From assembly GCA_025462725.1 (NCBI GenBank), contig JAOAPE010000003.1, forward strand, positions 124,001 through 188,000: a stretch of 64,000 nucleotides of DNA, written 5' to 3'. Source of the DNA: Terriglobales bacterium. Lineage in GTDB: Bacteria; Acidobacteriota; Terriglobia; Terriglobales; Acidobacteriaceae. How positions within the stretch are numbered: position 1 is the stretch's first letter; every line of letters starts with the position of its first letter. The notes beneath the pieces were generated by a model. That model had not been told where the DNA came from and searched no databases. It saw only the letters and a program-made list of their open reading frames with translations. Positions 53,418 to 63,406 of the stretch are shown here, one piece after another. Made by a program: the position numbers and the translations under genes.

Positions 53418-54019
53418 CAGTACCCGTTATTGTTACGGGCACGGATCAGCGCAAGGAATTCTTCCCGGGTCTCATGCTCATTGCGGAAAGCGCCAAGCAT
53501 GGACGAAGTCACTGCCGACGAATGTTGCTTCTCCACTCCGCGCATCATCATGCAAAGGTGGCGCGCCTCGATCACCACACCAACACCCAGCGGATTGATC
53601 GCATGTTGGATCGTCTCCGCGATCTGCGTCGTCAATCGCTCCTGCACCTGCAGTCTGCGCGCGAAGATGTCCACCAAACGCGGGATCTTGCTCAAGCCGA
53701 TAACTTTCCCTTGCGGCAAATACGCCACGTGAACTTTTCCAAAGAACGGCAGCATGTGATGTTCACAAAGACTGAACATCTCAATGTCTTTCACGATGAC
53801 CATCTCGTCATAGGTCACGTCAAACATTGCGTCCTGAAGAATTTTCTCCGGATTCTCCTGATATCCACGCGTCAGAAAGTGCAGTGAGCGGTCCACACGC
53901 TCCGGCGTCCGTTGCAGCCCATCGCGATTGGGATCTTCGCCAATGCGCACCAGCACCTCGCGCATAAGATCTTCAAGGCTCGCGCTCGTCAATGTAAGTG
54001 GTTCGGTTGTCTGTTTCAT
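53417..54019 (-). CDS. folE: GTP cyclohydrolase I
   Basis: 200 aa. It converts GTP to 7,8-dihydroneopterin triphosphate. Signature [19 protein letters not shown] (zinc Cys-His) and [20 protein letters not shown] with a second zinc Cys lost in this stretch (QERLTTQ). The start is set at 54019 (MKQTTEPL), which clears the upstream gene. Together with two PTPS-like genes it forms a pterin or queuosine-precursor operon. Confidence 0.93.
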   Translation of the reverse strand: MKQTTEPLTLTSASLEDLMREVLVRIGEDPNRDGLQRTPERVDRSLHFLTRGYQENPEKILQDAMFDVTYDEMVIVKDIEMFSLCEHHMLPFFGKVHVAYLPQGKVIGLSKIPRLVDIFARRLQVQERLTTQIAETIQHAINPLGVGVVIEARHLCMMMRGVEKQHSSAVTSSMLGAFRNEHETREEFLALIRARNNNGY

Positions 54020-54050
54020 TTCAATGCCCTTGCTTTCACGCCGGACTTCC

Positions 54051-54455
54051 TCAGCCCGAGTACTCAAATGAGTTCTTACTCGTCTCTTCGATACGGATCT
54101 TTTCAACCTTCGCCCGCGTGAATCCTCTTTTGAAGATGTCGTAAATTTCTATGCACAGGTTCTCCGTGCTCGGAACCTTCTCCGCGAATGCCGGAAGACA
54201 ATTCAGGTTCGCATGGTCGAAGGTGTCGATCACATTTACCCGCGCGAACTGGTCAAGATCAGCCAGGTTGCAGACCATCCCCGTCTTCGCATCCACCTGC
54301 CCGCTCACCGTCACTTCCACAGCATAGTTGTGGCCATGCCCGTGCGGATTATTGCATTTGCCGTAAACGTCTCGGTTTTCCGCATCGCTCATCTCGTCGC
54401 GATGCAACCGATGCGACGCCGGAAACTGATATCGCCTTGTGAGATGCGCCTTCAA
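54051..54455 (-). CDS. 6-pyruvoyl-tetrahydropterin synthase / QueD family, copy 2
   Basis: 134 aa. Zinc His in FPASHRL and GHGHNY, catalytic Cys in [14 protein letters not shown], and the closing IRIEET. Second gene of the FolE operon. Substrate may be dihydroneopterin triphosphate. The copies share the active-site Cys and GHGHNY but differ elsewhere, so they may not be redundant. Confidence 0.88.
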   Translation of the reverse strand: MKAHLTRRYQFPASHRLHRDEMSDAENRDVYGKCNNPHGHGHNYAVEVTVSGQVDAKTGMVCNLADLDQFARVNVIDTFDHANLNCLPAFAEKVPSTENLCIEIYDIFKRGFTRAKVEKIRIEETSKNSFEYSG

Positions 54456-54458
54456 CGC

Positions 54459-54869
54459 TTACTCCTCACCATAGAAATCCGCAAACAGATCCGGAGACTC
54501 ATACACCCGTACTCGATGCAGCTTCGCCACTTTCAGCCGGGGCTGCAATCGCTGCCAGCACACAATCGCCAGGTTCTCCGTCGTCGGAATCGCCTTCGCG
54601 AACTCCGGCACCTCTTTATTCAAGTGCCGATGGTCCATCGCATCCACCACTTCGCGGTTCATCACATCCTTCAGCTCTTTCAAATCCACAACAAAACCGG
54701 TTTGCGGATTCACCTCGCCCTTTACTGTGACCTCAAGCGTGTAATTGTGGCCGTGTCCATTCAGGTTGCTGCACTTGCCGAAGACGCGTTGGTTCTCCTC
54801 CGGCGTGAATTCCGGATTGTGATAATAGTGTGACGCAGCGAACTCGGCTTTGCGGGTCAGATAAATCAT
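54459..54869 (-). CDS. 6-pyruvoyl-tetrahydropterin synthase / QueD family, copy 1
   Basis: 136 aa. FAASHYY, FGKCSNLNGHGHNY and DAMDHRHLN carry the zinc and catalytic residues. First gene of the operon, 3 bp before its paralog. One copy may serve queuosine (QueD) and the other biopterin-type synthesis; sequence alone does not settle which. Confidence 0.88.
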   Translation of the reverse strand: MIYLTRKAEFAASHYYHNPEFTPEENQRVFGKCSNLNGHGHNYTLEVTVKGEVNPQTGFVVDLKELKDVMNREVVDAMDHRHLNKEVPEFAKAIPTTENLAIVCWQRLQPRLKVAKLHRVRVYESPDLFADFYGEE

Positions 54870-54998
54870 GCGGTATGAATGTGCTCTCTCGATTTGACTT
54901 CGTTGGAGTACTTACCTCGCAGAACTCGCAGCAATAACAAGCCCTCAACCAATGGATTCGCCAACTAGATTGGGAGTTACAGCTATTATAGGTGGAGG

Positions 54999-55493
54999 AT
55001 GTTTCGAGTCAGGCAATTTCCGACATTACTGCTCATTGCGATTGCACTTCTAGCCGGCTGTGACCGCGGCGCCCACCCGCAGATGGTCGGCAGTCCCGCG
55101 CCGGATTTCACCGTGCACGACTCCGACCGCACTGTCGCGCTGCATGATTTTCGCGGGAAAGTCGTCGTTCTTAATTTCTGGGCTACTTGGTGTCCGCCAT
55201 GCGTTGAGGAAACCCCCGCTCTGGTTGCCTTGCACTCGCAGATGAAAGACCGCATCACGATCCTCGCCGTCAGCCTCGACCAGGATCAGAACGCCTACAA
55301 CAAATTCATCAAGGACCACGGCATCCAATTCCTCACCGTGCGCGACGCTGAATTTAAAAGCAGCACTCTGTACGGTACCTTCGGGTACCCTGAGACCTAC
55401 ATCATCGACTCCAAAGGCATTCTCCGCCGCAAATTCATCGGCCCAGTCGATTGGACCAAGCCTGAGATCATCGAGTACTTATCCAATCTTTGA
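54999..55493 (+). CDS. TlpA/ResA-like thioredoxin lipoprotein
   Basis: 164 aa. Lipobox LLAGC, then an AhpC/TSA-type thioredoxin fold with the redox motif WATWCPPCVEE and a cis-Pro region (YGTFGYPETYIID). Membrane-anchored periplasmic thiol-disulfide oxidoreductase, often for cytochrome c or copper-site maturation. It lies divergently from the PTPS operon. Confidence 0.9.
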   Translation: MFRVRQFPTLLLIAIALLAGCDRGAHPQMVGSPAPDFTVHDSDRTVALHDFRGKVVVLNFWATWCPPCVEETPALVALHSQMKDRITILAVSLDQDQNAYNKFIKDHGIQFLTVRDAEFKSSTLYGTFGYPETYIIDSKGILRRKFIGPVDWTKPEIIEYLSNL

Positions 55494-55607
55494 CCTCGCG
55501 CCCTTCGTGCAACCCTCACGGCCTTCGCGTGAAAGCTTTCAGGTCACGCTCAATCTTGACTGTTCACTGCTCTTGCTTTGAGAGGGCGCGGCTTCAGCCG
55601 CTGAGGT
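55494..55607. repeat. short intergenic repeat-like segment
   Basis: The stretch GCGCGGCTTCAGCCGCTGAG (55586-55605) holds an imperfect inverted repeat like the ones at 60188 and 60232. It could end both converging genes. Confidence 0.45.
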
Positions 55608-58121
55608 TCACAACCGCACTCGCCTCAACCGCAACGCATTTGCAATCACCGAAACCGAACTCAAGCTCATCGCTGCCGCTGCGAGCATCGGACTCAACAA
55701 CACTCCAAAAAATGGATACAACACTCCCGCCGCCACCGGCACTCCCAGCGCGTTATAAATAAATGCAAAAAACAGATTCTGCCGGATATTGCTCATCGTC
55801 GCCTTGCTCAACCTGCGCGCGCGCAATATGCCCCGCAGGTCACCTTTCACCAGCGTGATCCCCGCCGACTGCATCGCAACATCCGTGCCTGTGCCCATCG
55901 CGATTCCAACATCGGCTTGCGCCAGTGCCGGAGCATCGTTGATGCCGTCTCCAGCCATAGCAACCAGTCCGAATTCTTTCTGCAATCGCTGAACGGTTTT
56001 CAACTTCTGCTCAGGTAAGACTTCCGCTTCGAACTCATCAATACCAAGCTGTTTGGCGACAGCCTGCGCCGTACTTCGCGCGTCTCCGGTGAGCATGACA
56101 AGGCGCAATCCTTCAGCGCGCAATTCGCGAACCGCTTCCGTCGCAGTCGCCTTCACGGGATCAGCAATTCCGAAAAATCCTGCGTCCCTCCCCTCCACAG
56201 TCACATACACGATCGAGTTCGCCTGCGACCGAATCTCCGCTTCCTTCGCCGCCATCGTCGAATCGCTAATGCTGGATGCACCGCCCAGTGTCGGCTTGCC
56301 TACCGTGACCAGTCGTCCATTCACTCGGGCACTCACGCCTTCTCCGGTGATGGATTTGAAATCCGTTGCGGGCCGCAGTTGCAATCCACGCTCCTCCGCA
56401 GACTTCACGATCGCCGACGCCAGCGGATGTTCGCTATTCCGCTCGACACTCGCAGCGATTGTCAGTAGCTCAGCTTCGTCAACTCCCGTTGCCGGAACAA
56501 TCGAAATTACGCGCGGCTTCCCCTCCGTCAACGTTCCCGTCTTGTCGACAACGAGGACGCTCACCTTCTCAAAAGTCTCCAGAGCTTCCGCGTTCTTTAT
56601 CAAAACGCCCGCGGCTGCGCCACGGCCTGTGCCCACCATGATCGCCATCGGAGTCGCCAACCCCAACGCGCACGGACACGCAATGATCAACACCGCCACG
56701 GCGTTCACCACCGCGTATGAAAGTCGCGGCTCCGGCCCCAGCAAGTACCAAGCGATAAACGTGACCACAGCAATCGCGATGACTGCCGGAACAAAGTAGC
56801 CAGCGACCTTGTCCGCCAATCTTTGAATTGCAGCCCGGCTGCGTTGTGCATCTGAAACCATCTGCACGATGTGCGCCAGCAGCGTGTCACTTCCCACCTT
56901 TTCAGCGCGTATGAGCAGTGAGCCGGTTCCATTTACTGTCGCGCCAAACACCCGAGCGTCTTTTGATTTCTCAATCGGCATGGATTCGCCCGTCAGCATG
57001 GATTCGTCCACTGCGCTCGCGCCTTCAATCACGGTTCCGTCAACAGGCATGCTTCCACCTGGCAACACTCGCAGCACATCGCCTGGCTGGACTAGCTCAA
57101 GCGGCACTTCCTCTTCGCTTCCATCAGGACGGACCCGCCTCGCCTTCTTCGGCGCAAGATTCAACAGCGCACGGATTGCCGCTCCCGTTCGCCTTCGCGC
57201 GCGCAATTCCAGTACCTGCCCCATCAGCACTAGCGTCACAATCACTGCGGCTGGTTCAAAATAAAGCGAGGGATATCCATTCTTCATTCGCGCAGCCGCC
57301 GGAAACATCTCCGGTGCAATCAGCGCGACGATGCTGTACACATAAGCCGCGCCCGTGCCTAGCGCGATCAGGCTGAACATGTTCAGTCGCCGGCTGACGA
57401 ACGAAGTCCACCCGCGCTGAAAGAAAGGCCATCCGCCCCACAGCACCACAACGGACGCTAGCGCCGCCTGCAGCCAGACGAAAACGATTCCGCCAAACCA
57501 AGCCGGGCCTATGCCCATCATCTCCGCCATTGATCCGGCAAAGATCGGCAGCGTCAGCATTATGCTTATCCAAAAGCGCCTACTCATGTCGCGGAGTTCA
57601 GAATCATCTTCCGGAGCCGCCGTGATCACCCGCGGCTCAAGCGCCATTCCACAGATGGGACACGCTCCCGGCTTATCCGACACAATTTCCGGATGCATCG
57701 GACACGTATACTCAACGCGATTGATCGAAACAGGACTCGCCGGCTCCAGTGCCATCCCGCATATCGGACAAGGCCCCTGCTTCGATTCCCTCACCTCGGG
57801 ATCCATCGGACAGACGTATTCCGCCCCAGCCGTTGGCTTCGCGACATTCGATCCCACAATGTGCATCGCTGCTGTAGAAGCGGGCTTCGCCGAGCCAAGC
57901 TGCACCAGTCCTTGTCCAGAACCCATATTCGCCAGACTAGGCTTTGCGTTCAGGTACTTCTCGGGATTGGCACTGAACTTCTGCACGCAGCCCTTGCTGC
58001 AAAAGTAGTACGTCTTCCCGGCATGCACGAGGCTCCCCGCGTTCTTCTCCGTCGACACCTTCATCCCGCACACCGGGTCAACAACCGTCGCCGGCTTTTC
58101 CTGTGAGACTTTTTCTTCCAT
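55608..58121 (-). CDS. copper-type P1B ATPase with YHS and two metal-binding domains
   Basis: 837 aa. N-terminal YHS domain ([18 protein letters not shown]), then two heavy-metal-binding domains of the CPMxPE...[10 protein letters not shown] type, then a P1B ATPase core: [10 protein letters not shown] in the membrane, [17 protein letters not shown] and [10 protein letters not shown]. It exports Cu+ (or a similar ion) from the cytoplasm. The usual N-terminal CxxC HMA domain is absent. Confidence 0.93.
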   Translation of the reverse strand: MEEKVSQEKPATVVDPVCGMKVSTEKNAGSLVHAGKTYYFCSKGCVQKFSANPEKYLNAKPSLANMGSGQGLVQLGSAKPASTAAMHIVGSNVAKPTAGAEYVCPMDPEVRESKQGPCPICGMALEPASPVSINRVEYTCPMHPEIVSDKPGACPICGMALEPRVITAAPEDDSELRDMSRRFWISIMLTLPIFAGSMAEMMGIGPAWFGGIVFVWLQAALASVVVLWGGWPFFQRGWTSFVSRRLNMFSLIALGTGAAYVYSIVALIAPEMFPAAARMKNGYPSLYFEPAAVIVTLVLMGQVLELRARRRTGAAIRALLNLAPKKARRVRPDGSEEEVPLELVQPGDVLRVLPGGSMPVDGTVIEGASAVDESMLTGESMPIEKSKDARVFGATVNGTGSLLIRAEKVGSDTLLAHIVQMVSDAQRSRAAIQRLADKVAGYFVPAVIAIAVVTFIAWYLLGPEPRLSYAVVNAVAVLIIACPCALGLATPMAIMVGTGRGAAAGVLIKNAEALETFEKVSVLVVDKTGTLTEGKPRVISIVPATGVDEAELLTIAASVERNSEHPLASAIVKSAEERGLQLRPATDFKSITGEGVSARVNGRLVTVGKPTLGGASSISDSTMAAKEAEIRSQANSIVYVTVEGRDAGFFGIADPVKATATEAVRELRAEGLRLVMLTGDARSTAQAVAKQLGIDEFEAEVLPEQKLKTVQRLQKEFGLVAMAGDGINDAPALAQADVGIAMGTGTDVAMQSAGITLVKGDLRGILRARRLSKATMSNIRQNLFFAFIYNALGVPVAAGVLYPFFGVLLSPMLAAAAMSLSSVSVIANALRLRRVRL

Positions 58122-58282
58122 AACCTTTGGTGTAGATGGCTCGCTTCAGACTGAGCTTTTCCTTTGCGTTCCTTTGCGTCCTTTGCGGTTCAAGGGGTTG
58201 GTTCTGCGTCCAATTCTAAGCTCTCGGCAAACCTGCAACTTTGCTTTATATTTAGAGCAACTAGAATTTCTAAGGATTCTTC

Positions 58283-58510
58283 ATGACCGCAGTCGATGTC
58301 TGCTTCAAGTACGGCATACCACCTGGAGAGCTCGAAGCACGCGCCCTGAACAGCGCCCGCGAGGTTTATGGCATCCGCAAGATCACGTTCGATGAGATGG
58401 AAAAGGTAGTCCGCGTCGAGTACGACGCCACTCGCCTGACCGAGACCGCCGTCGCGAACCTACTCCGCCGCGCAGGTCTGGATTTGAGAGAAAAAGTTCA
58501 GCTAGTCTGA
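58283..58510 (+). CDS. HMA-like small protein without CxxC
   Basis: 75 aa with the beta-alpha-beta pattern of heavy-metal-associated domains (REVYGIRKITFDEMEKVVRV, AVANLLRRAGLDL) but lacking the metal-binding CxxC at the expected place. It is divergent from the copper ATPase. It may be a degenerate or non-metal ferredoxin-like fold. Confidence 0.55.
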   Translation: MTAVDVCFKYGIPPGELEARALNSAREVYGIRKITFDEMEKVVRVEYDATRLTETAVANLLRRAGLDLREKVQLV

Positions 58511-58964
58511 ATCAGGTGGGAAAAGCGGAGAACGCGCCTTTTGCGGCCTTTGAAACTTGAAACTACTTTTCTCGGGTGCCCCACGTTCGCGAAGCTAACG
58601 TGGGATTAAAAGGTGGGCTGCGACTTTTCGGAAGCGCCTCATCGAGTGGTCACTGAATGCTGGGTTGCTGCTTCTCAAAAATGCAACGGGGCGTTCCGGG
58701 AGAACCTCTGGCCGAAATTCTTCTCCGTACCGCCCCAATGCTGCGCCACTTCGTCTGCCTTTACTAATTGCAACCACCTAGCCAAACTTCCGCCATTGAA
58801 AACACTCGACTTACTTCAAGCCCCACTCACAATCCCCATGAAGACTTTTCCCAAGCGCGTAAGATTTGCACCTTAGGAACTCGGCGCCGCCCGCAGCTTG
58901 TGAATCCCCTGCTGCTGATGTATATTTTTTAAAGAAGTTCCTTTCGCACCAATCCCACAACAGT
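58511..58964. other. intergenic region with host repeat
   Basis: About 450 bp with no credible gene. Bases 58574-58605 carry the same 32-bp palindromic repeat as 13848-13879. The segment 58900-58960 is AT-rich and probably holds the tRNA promoter. Confidence 0.6.
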
Positions 58965-59040
58965 GCGCCCGTAGCTCAATGGATAGAGCATCAGACTACG
59001 AATCTGAGGGTTGTAGGTTCGACTCCTGCCGGGCGCACCA
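58965..59040 (+). tRNA. tRNA-Arg (anticodon ACG)
   Basis: Acceptor stem GCGCCCG/CGGGCGC, D-arm with AGCTCAATGGATAGAGC, anticodon loop CTACGAA with ACG, T-loop GGTTCGACTCC and an encoded CCA. All arms pair. Not used as an integration site here. Confidence 0.95.
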
Positions 59041-59070
59041 TATTCCTGTCCAGCTCCAGCTTCCCCTCCC

Positions 59071-60126
59071 ATGAACTCCCCTCTCGTCACTCTCTGGCGC
59101 TTCCGCGACCTCTCTGAAGCTCAACTCGCCAAAGGCAAACTCGAGGCCTCCGGGATCGAATGTCATCTCGCGGACGAAAACATGGTCAGCATGTACTGGC
59201 TTTATTCCAACGTCATCGGAGGTGTCCGCCTTCAGGTCCCGCAGCACCAGGCGGAACGGGCCCTCGAACTCCTGCAAGAACCTATTCCTGAAACGCTCAA
59301 CACCGGCGACTCCGGCCTGACCTACATCCAACCCCGCTGCCCGAACTGCAACTCGCTCGATGTCTCCTGCGAAGGCTCTGACAACTTCGTCACCTACGGT
59401 GCCTCCGCATTCGGATTCCCGATTCGCGTCGCAAGCAACAACTGGCATTGCGCCAAGTGCTCGCACGATTGGGAGACAATATCCGAGCCTGACCCTTTGC
59501 ACCCCGCGGTCGCCGCCGAAACCATGACGCGCATCTTCGTAGCCACTTCGAACAAAGGAAAACTGAAGGACTTCGCCGCCGCAGCCCGCACGCTCGACAT
59601 TGATATCGCTGCGCTCCCCGGCTTTGACAACATCCCCGAAGTGATCGAAGACGGTGACACCTTCGAGGCCAATGCCCGCAAGAAAGCGGAAGTTTACAGC
59701 TCACACCTGCCCAACGAACTCGTCATTGCCGACGACTCCGGCCTGGAAGTTGACGCCCTCGGTGGCGCTCCCGGAGTTCACTCCGCCCGTTTCGCCGCCT
59801 CCGCCCAAGGCAAGAAGCCTAGCGACTCAGACAACAACTACAAACTCATCAACGAACTCTCTTTGCGTCCCGGATGCGAGCGCACCGCGCGCTTCGTCTG
59901 CGTAATCGCTCTCGCGCGCAATGGAGAACTGGTCGCAACATTTCGCGGCGAAGCCTACGGTGAGATTCTGCAAATGCCCATCGGACGCCACGGCTTCGGA
60001 TACGATCCGCTCTTTTATGTTCCTGAATTAAACAAGACGTTCGCCGAGATGAACGCAGAAGAAAGAGCCGCGTACAGCCATCGCGGTGCAGCTTTCAAGA
60101 AATTGTTGGATTGGCTAAAGAGATGA
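59071..60126 (+). CDS. fusion of DUF2007-like/zinc-ribbon domain with RdgB/HAM1 pyrophosphatase
   Basis: 351 aa. Residues 1-70 resemble a DUF2007-type domain (LSEAQLAKGKLEASGIECHL). About 88-133 is a zinc ribbon (CPNCNSLDVSC, CAKCSHDW). From 151 on, MTRIFVATSNKGKLKDF begins a complete XTP/dITP diphosphatase (DDSGLEVDAL, GFGYDPLF, SHRGAAFKKL). RdgB removes non-canonical purine triphosphates. There is no stop between the parts; an internal ATG at 59524 could also start RdgB alone. Confidence 0.88.
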   Translation: MNSPLVTLWRFRDLSEAQLAKGKLEASGIECHLADENMVSMYWLYSNVIGGVRLQVPQHQAERALELLQEPIPETLNTGDSGLTYIQPRCPNCNSLDVSCEGSDNFVTYGASAFGFPIRVASNNWHCAKCSHDWETISEPDPLHPAVAAETMTRIFVATSNKGKLKDFAAAARTLDIDIAALPGFDNIPEVIEDGDTFEANARKKAEVYSSHLPNELVIADDSGLEVDALGGAPGVHSARFAASAQGKKPSDSDNNYKLINELSLRPGCERTARFVCVIALARNGELVATFRGEAYGEILQMPIGRHGFGYDPLFYVPELNKTFAEMNAEERAAYSHRGAAFKKLLDWLKR

Positions 60127-60262
60127 CGTTCAGCGTTGCTGAAAGCCGCGGTCTAAGGAATTCTGATTTAGGCGCGTTTTGAGGGGGACGGCCTTTAGGC
60201 CGTCAGTAAATGCCTCGAATCATAGAGCGGCTTTAGCCCCTGAGGTAAATCTCCATCGCAAA
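60127..60262. repeat. intergenic palindromic repeats
   Basis: ACGGCCT/AGGCCGT around two bases at 60188-60203 and a related GCGGCTTTAGCCCCTGAGG at 60226-60244. Host-type repeat between converging genes, possibly a terminator for both. Confidence 0.55.
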
Positions 60263-61648
60263 CTAAATCTCGTACTTCTTCAACAAATGCCTGAACGACC
60301 GATACGAAACCTTCAGCAAGTCCGCCGCCCGAGTCTGCACACCATTGGAATGTTGCAGCGCGGATTGAATCAGTGACCGTTCAATGTTTGCAACGTATCG
60401 CTCTAGATCCAAGCCATCATGCGGAAACGCAGCGTCCACACTGCCAGCAGCGGCTGCGGCGGCCTTGGCTCTTTGCCGCTCGACCGGCAACTCAACATGC
60501 AATTCTTCTGACGTTGCCAGCGCCACTGCTCGTTCTATCGTATTTTCCAACTGCCTGACGTTGCCAGGCCAGTCGTATGACGACAACTCCGCCAATACAG
60601 CTTTCGATATCGAATTGATGCTCTTGCCCGCCGCCGGTGCGTATCGCTTCAGAAAGGAATTCGCCAGCAGCGGAATATCATCCCGACGCTCCCGCAGCGG
60701 CGGAACATGGATCGGGATCACGCTGATGCGGTAATACAGATCTTCACGGAAGGCGTTCTCGGCAACCATCTGTGACAGGTCTTTATTCGTCGCCGCGATC
60801 ACGCGCACGTCGATCGGAATCTCCGAATTCCCGCCGATAGGACGCACGCAACGTTCTTGCAGCACGCGCAGCAGTTTCACCTGCATTGCGACGCTCATCT
60901 CGCTGATCTCGTCCAGGAAGATGGTGCCACCGCTCGCCACTTCGAAGAGTCCGCGTTTGTTCTGTGTCGCGCCTGTAAACGCGCCTTTCATGTACCCAAA
61001 CAGTTCGCTCTCGAGCAACGTCTCGGGAAAAGCGCCGCAGTTGATGGAAACAAATTGCTCCGCCGCTCTCGGCGAACACACGTGGACAGCCCTTGCCACC
61101 AGCTCTTTTCCCGTGCCACTCTCACCGTTGATGACGATCGTGCTCGCCGTCGGAGACACAGTTCGGATGGTGTGTTTCAGTTTCTCCATCGCCGGGCTGC
61201 ATCCAATAATCTGGTCGAGGGAATTCCGTCCCGCGGCATCGCGCTTCAAAGCAAAATTCTGTCTGCGCAGATTCACCGTCTCCAGCGCCCGTGCTATCGC
61301 CACTTTTATCTCTTCGTTGATCCGCCCTGGCTGTTTAACGATGTACTCAAACGCACCAGCTTTCACGGCTTGGATCGCAGTCTCAAGTTCGGCGAGCGCC
61401 GTCATCAGGATCACCGCGGAATCAGGCGAGACCCTCCGCGCATGCGCCAGCACTTCCATCCCATCGTCCGTATTGGGCATCCGGATATCAGTAACGATCA
61501 CATCGAACAACGCTGAATCGATTTTTCGCTTCGCGTCTTCACGGTTGTTCACCGTCTCGACTTTGTAGCCTTCCTTTCGCAAGTCGATTTCCAGCAGCTG
61601 GCACAAAGAACGTTCGTCGTCGCAAACAAGCACACTAGCCACCCGCAC
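60263..61648 (-). CDS. NtrC-family sigma-54 response regulator (PilR-like)
   Basis: 461 aa. Receiver domain with phosphoacceptor in DVIVTDIRMPN, AAA+ domain with GESGTGKELVA, ELFGYMKGAFTGATQ (sigma-54 contact loop) and a Fis-type HTH at the C-terminus (YVANIERSLIQSALQHSNGV). It activates sigma-54 promoters. Its start overlaps the sensor kinase stop by 14 bp, and pilC lies upstream, which favours a PilR role. Confidence 0.93.
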   Translation of the reverse strand: MRVASVLVCDDERSLCQLLEIDLRKEGYKVETVNNREDAKRKIDSALFDVIVTDIRMPNTDDGMEVLAHARRVSPDSAVILMTALAELETAIQAVKAGAFEYIVKQPGRINEEIKVAIARALETVNLRRQNFALKRDAAGRNSLDQIIGCSPAMEKLKHTIRTVSPTASTIVINGESGTGKELVARAVHVCSPRAAEQFVSINCGAFPETLLESELFGYMKGAFTGATQNKRGLFEVASGGTIFLDEISEMSVAMQVKLLRVLQERCVRPIGGNSEIPIDVRVIAATNKDLSQMVAENAFREDLYYRISVIPIHVPPLRERRDDIPLLANSFLKRYAPAAGKSINSISKAVLAELSSYDWPGNVRQLENTIERAVALATSEELHVELPVERQRAKAAAAAAGSVDAAFPHDGLDLERYVANIERSLIQSALQHSNGVQTRAADLLKVSYRSFRHLLKKYEI

Positions 61649-63299
61649 CTCCCGCGATCGCTGCCTGTTCGTGGCGCGTCTCTGAATGTTGCGCCATCTT
61701 GCGGACGCGGATCACAAACTCTGCGCCACGTCCCGGCTTCGAATGGACAGCGATCTTGGCTCCGTGCGCATGAAGTATTTGGTAAACGATAGCCAGCCCC
61801 AATCCCGTGCCTACTCCAAAGCCCGATTGAAACGGCTCGAATATCTTTTCAAGATGGATCTGGTCAATGCCGTTTCCGGTGTCGGCAAACGTGATGCGCC
61901 AATCTTTGTCTTCGCCTTCAAGCGTTACTGTCAGTTTCCCGCCTTTGTTTGACATCGCGCGTAGCGCATTTTCTGAAAGGTTCCAGAAGACCTGCTTCAT
62001 GCGGTCGCCGTCCACCAGCGCCATCGCTTGTGTCACCGCATACTTCTTTGAGATTTCCACTCGCGTGGCCGCCTCGCTTTGCTGCGGATGGTTCTTCAGC
62101 AGCGTCAGCGTGTCATCCAGAAGCGCATTCAGGTCCACCTGCGTGATCTTCATCTGCTTCTCGCGCGAATAGATCAGGAAGTCAGAGATGATGTGGTTCA
62201 GCCGTTCTGACTCCCTTGTGACTATGTCTACCAGCGTCCGCTGCTCCTCATTGAGGTCAGATATTTTCGACAACACTTGCACTGATCCCGCGATCGACGA
62301 CAACGGATTACGGATCTCATGCGCGATTCCGGCCGCCATGCGCCCTACTGCCGACAGCCGGTCCCGCATTCTTACTTCGCGCTCCAGTCGGCGGATGTCA
62401 GTCAAATCGTCGAACGTGTATACGTAACCGATCGCTGTCCGGTCAGGTTGCGTCAGCGGGCTCACGGTAATTCCAAATGTTTTCTCGGTCCCATCCGGCG
62501 TGCGTGAGCGCGCTTCTCCGGTCAACGAATACGAATCCACATTCGGAAGCCGATCGAGAAATATTTCGTCCACCTGCTTCCCAATCAACTCATGCGAATC
62601 TCGCTCCAGCAAAATCTTCCCCGGAGTATTGATCAGCGTAATTCGGCCATCCAGCCCAGTCGTGATCAACCCGCCGCGTAGCGAATGGATAATGTTTTCG
62701 TGCCGCACTTGCAGATGTTCCAGCGCGCCGCTCTTGTCTTGTAGCTGGACGTCAACTTGCCGCAATTTCTGGCTGAGGTTGCTTGAAAGATACGCAATCG
62801 CTAAATATGCAAACAGATTTATTAGGATGATTGCCTGCAGTGACTTGATATCCGGACGCGTGATCGAGTACGAGCGGATCACTTCAAAGTAAGACAACTC
62901 CAGCACCGCGCCGAATCCGATGAACGATAGGGACGCCGCAAAATATGCCCACCATCTTGGCAACAGGATGCTGGCAACAATGATGACCAGCGGATACAGA
63001 AAGTTGAACGAAGTATCGATGCCGCCGGTCACGTAGATCAGCACCGTGCACATCGCCAGGTCCGTCAGCACCTGGATGCGCGCCTGGATCTTCGCGTCCT
63101 GCACCAGCGTGTACAGCACCAGGAAGAAAACGGCCAGCGTGTACCACAGCAGGATCACGCTTACGAACAGCGGTTGTTCAATGTTTGTGCGGGTAAGGCG
63201 GACTATGACCAGTCCAATGCCTAGCAGGAAAGTAATGATGATGATGCGTACTTTTACCAGCCATGCCAGCCATGCACGCTCATCAAATTCTGCTGCCAT
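61635..63299 (-). CDS. membrane sensor histidine kinase (PilS-like)
   Basis: 554 aa. Six N-terminal membrane helices (about 15-185), a coiled linker, a PAS domain (about 205-310), HisKA with GIAHEIRNPLSSIAGSVQVL and an ATPase domain (NLSENALRAM, DTGNGI, GTGLGLAI). It phosphorylates the adjacent sigma-54 regulator. The 6-TM plus PAS plan is that of PilS. Confidence 0.93.
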   Translation of the reverse strand: MAAEFDERAWLAWLVKVRIIIITFLLGIGLVIVRLTRTNIEQPLFVSVILLWYTLAVFFLVLYTLVQDAKIQARIQVLTDLAMCTVLIYVTGGIDTSFNFLYPLVIIVASILLPRWWAYFAASLSFIGFGAVLELSYFEVIRSYSITRPDIKSLQAIILINLFAYLAIAYLSSNLSQKLRQVDVQLQDKSGALEHLQVRHENIIHSLRGGLITTGLDGRITLINTPGKILLERDSHELIGKQVDEIFLDRLPNVDSYSLTGEARSRTPDGTEKTFGITVSPLTQPDRTAIGYVYTFDDLTDIRRLEREVRMRDRLSAVGRMAAGIAHEIRNPLSSIAGSVQVLSKISDLNEEQRTLVDIVTRESERLNHIISDFLIYSREKQMKITQVDLNALLDDTLTLLKNHPQQSEAATRVEISKKYAVTQAMALVDGDRMKQVFWNLSENALRAMSNKGGKLTVTLEGEDKDWRITFADTGNGIDQIHLEKIFEPFQSGFGVGTGLGLAIVYQILHAHGAKIAVHSKPGRGAEFVIRVRKMAQHSETRHEQAAIAGGAGG

Positions 63300-63361
63300 G
63301 TGCCCTGCGTTTCATCCTTAAACCGGAGTGGGTAGGAAGACTTTCTGTTTGGAGTCAAATC

Positions 63362-63388
63362 GTGCCATGCGGTTTTTCCGCATGGCAC
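63362..63388 (-). terminator. perfect hairpin after pilC
   Basis: An 11-bp stem GTGCCATGCGG/CCGCATGGCAC with a five-T loop (five A when read on the minus strand). It lies 18 bp past the pilC stop, and no T run follows on the minus strand. Confidence 0.6.
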
Positions 63389-63406
63389 TTCAAAGATGGG
63401 GAAAAT

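Noticed and set aside
58965-59040. tRNA-Arg as integration site of the element
   Set aside because: It is about 9 kb from the right junction and shows no duplicated 3' end.
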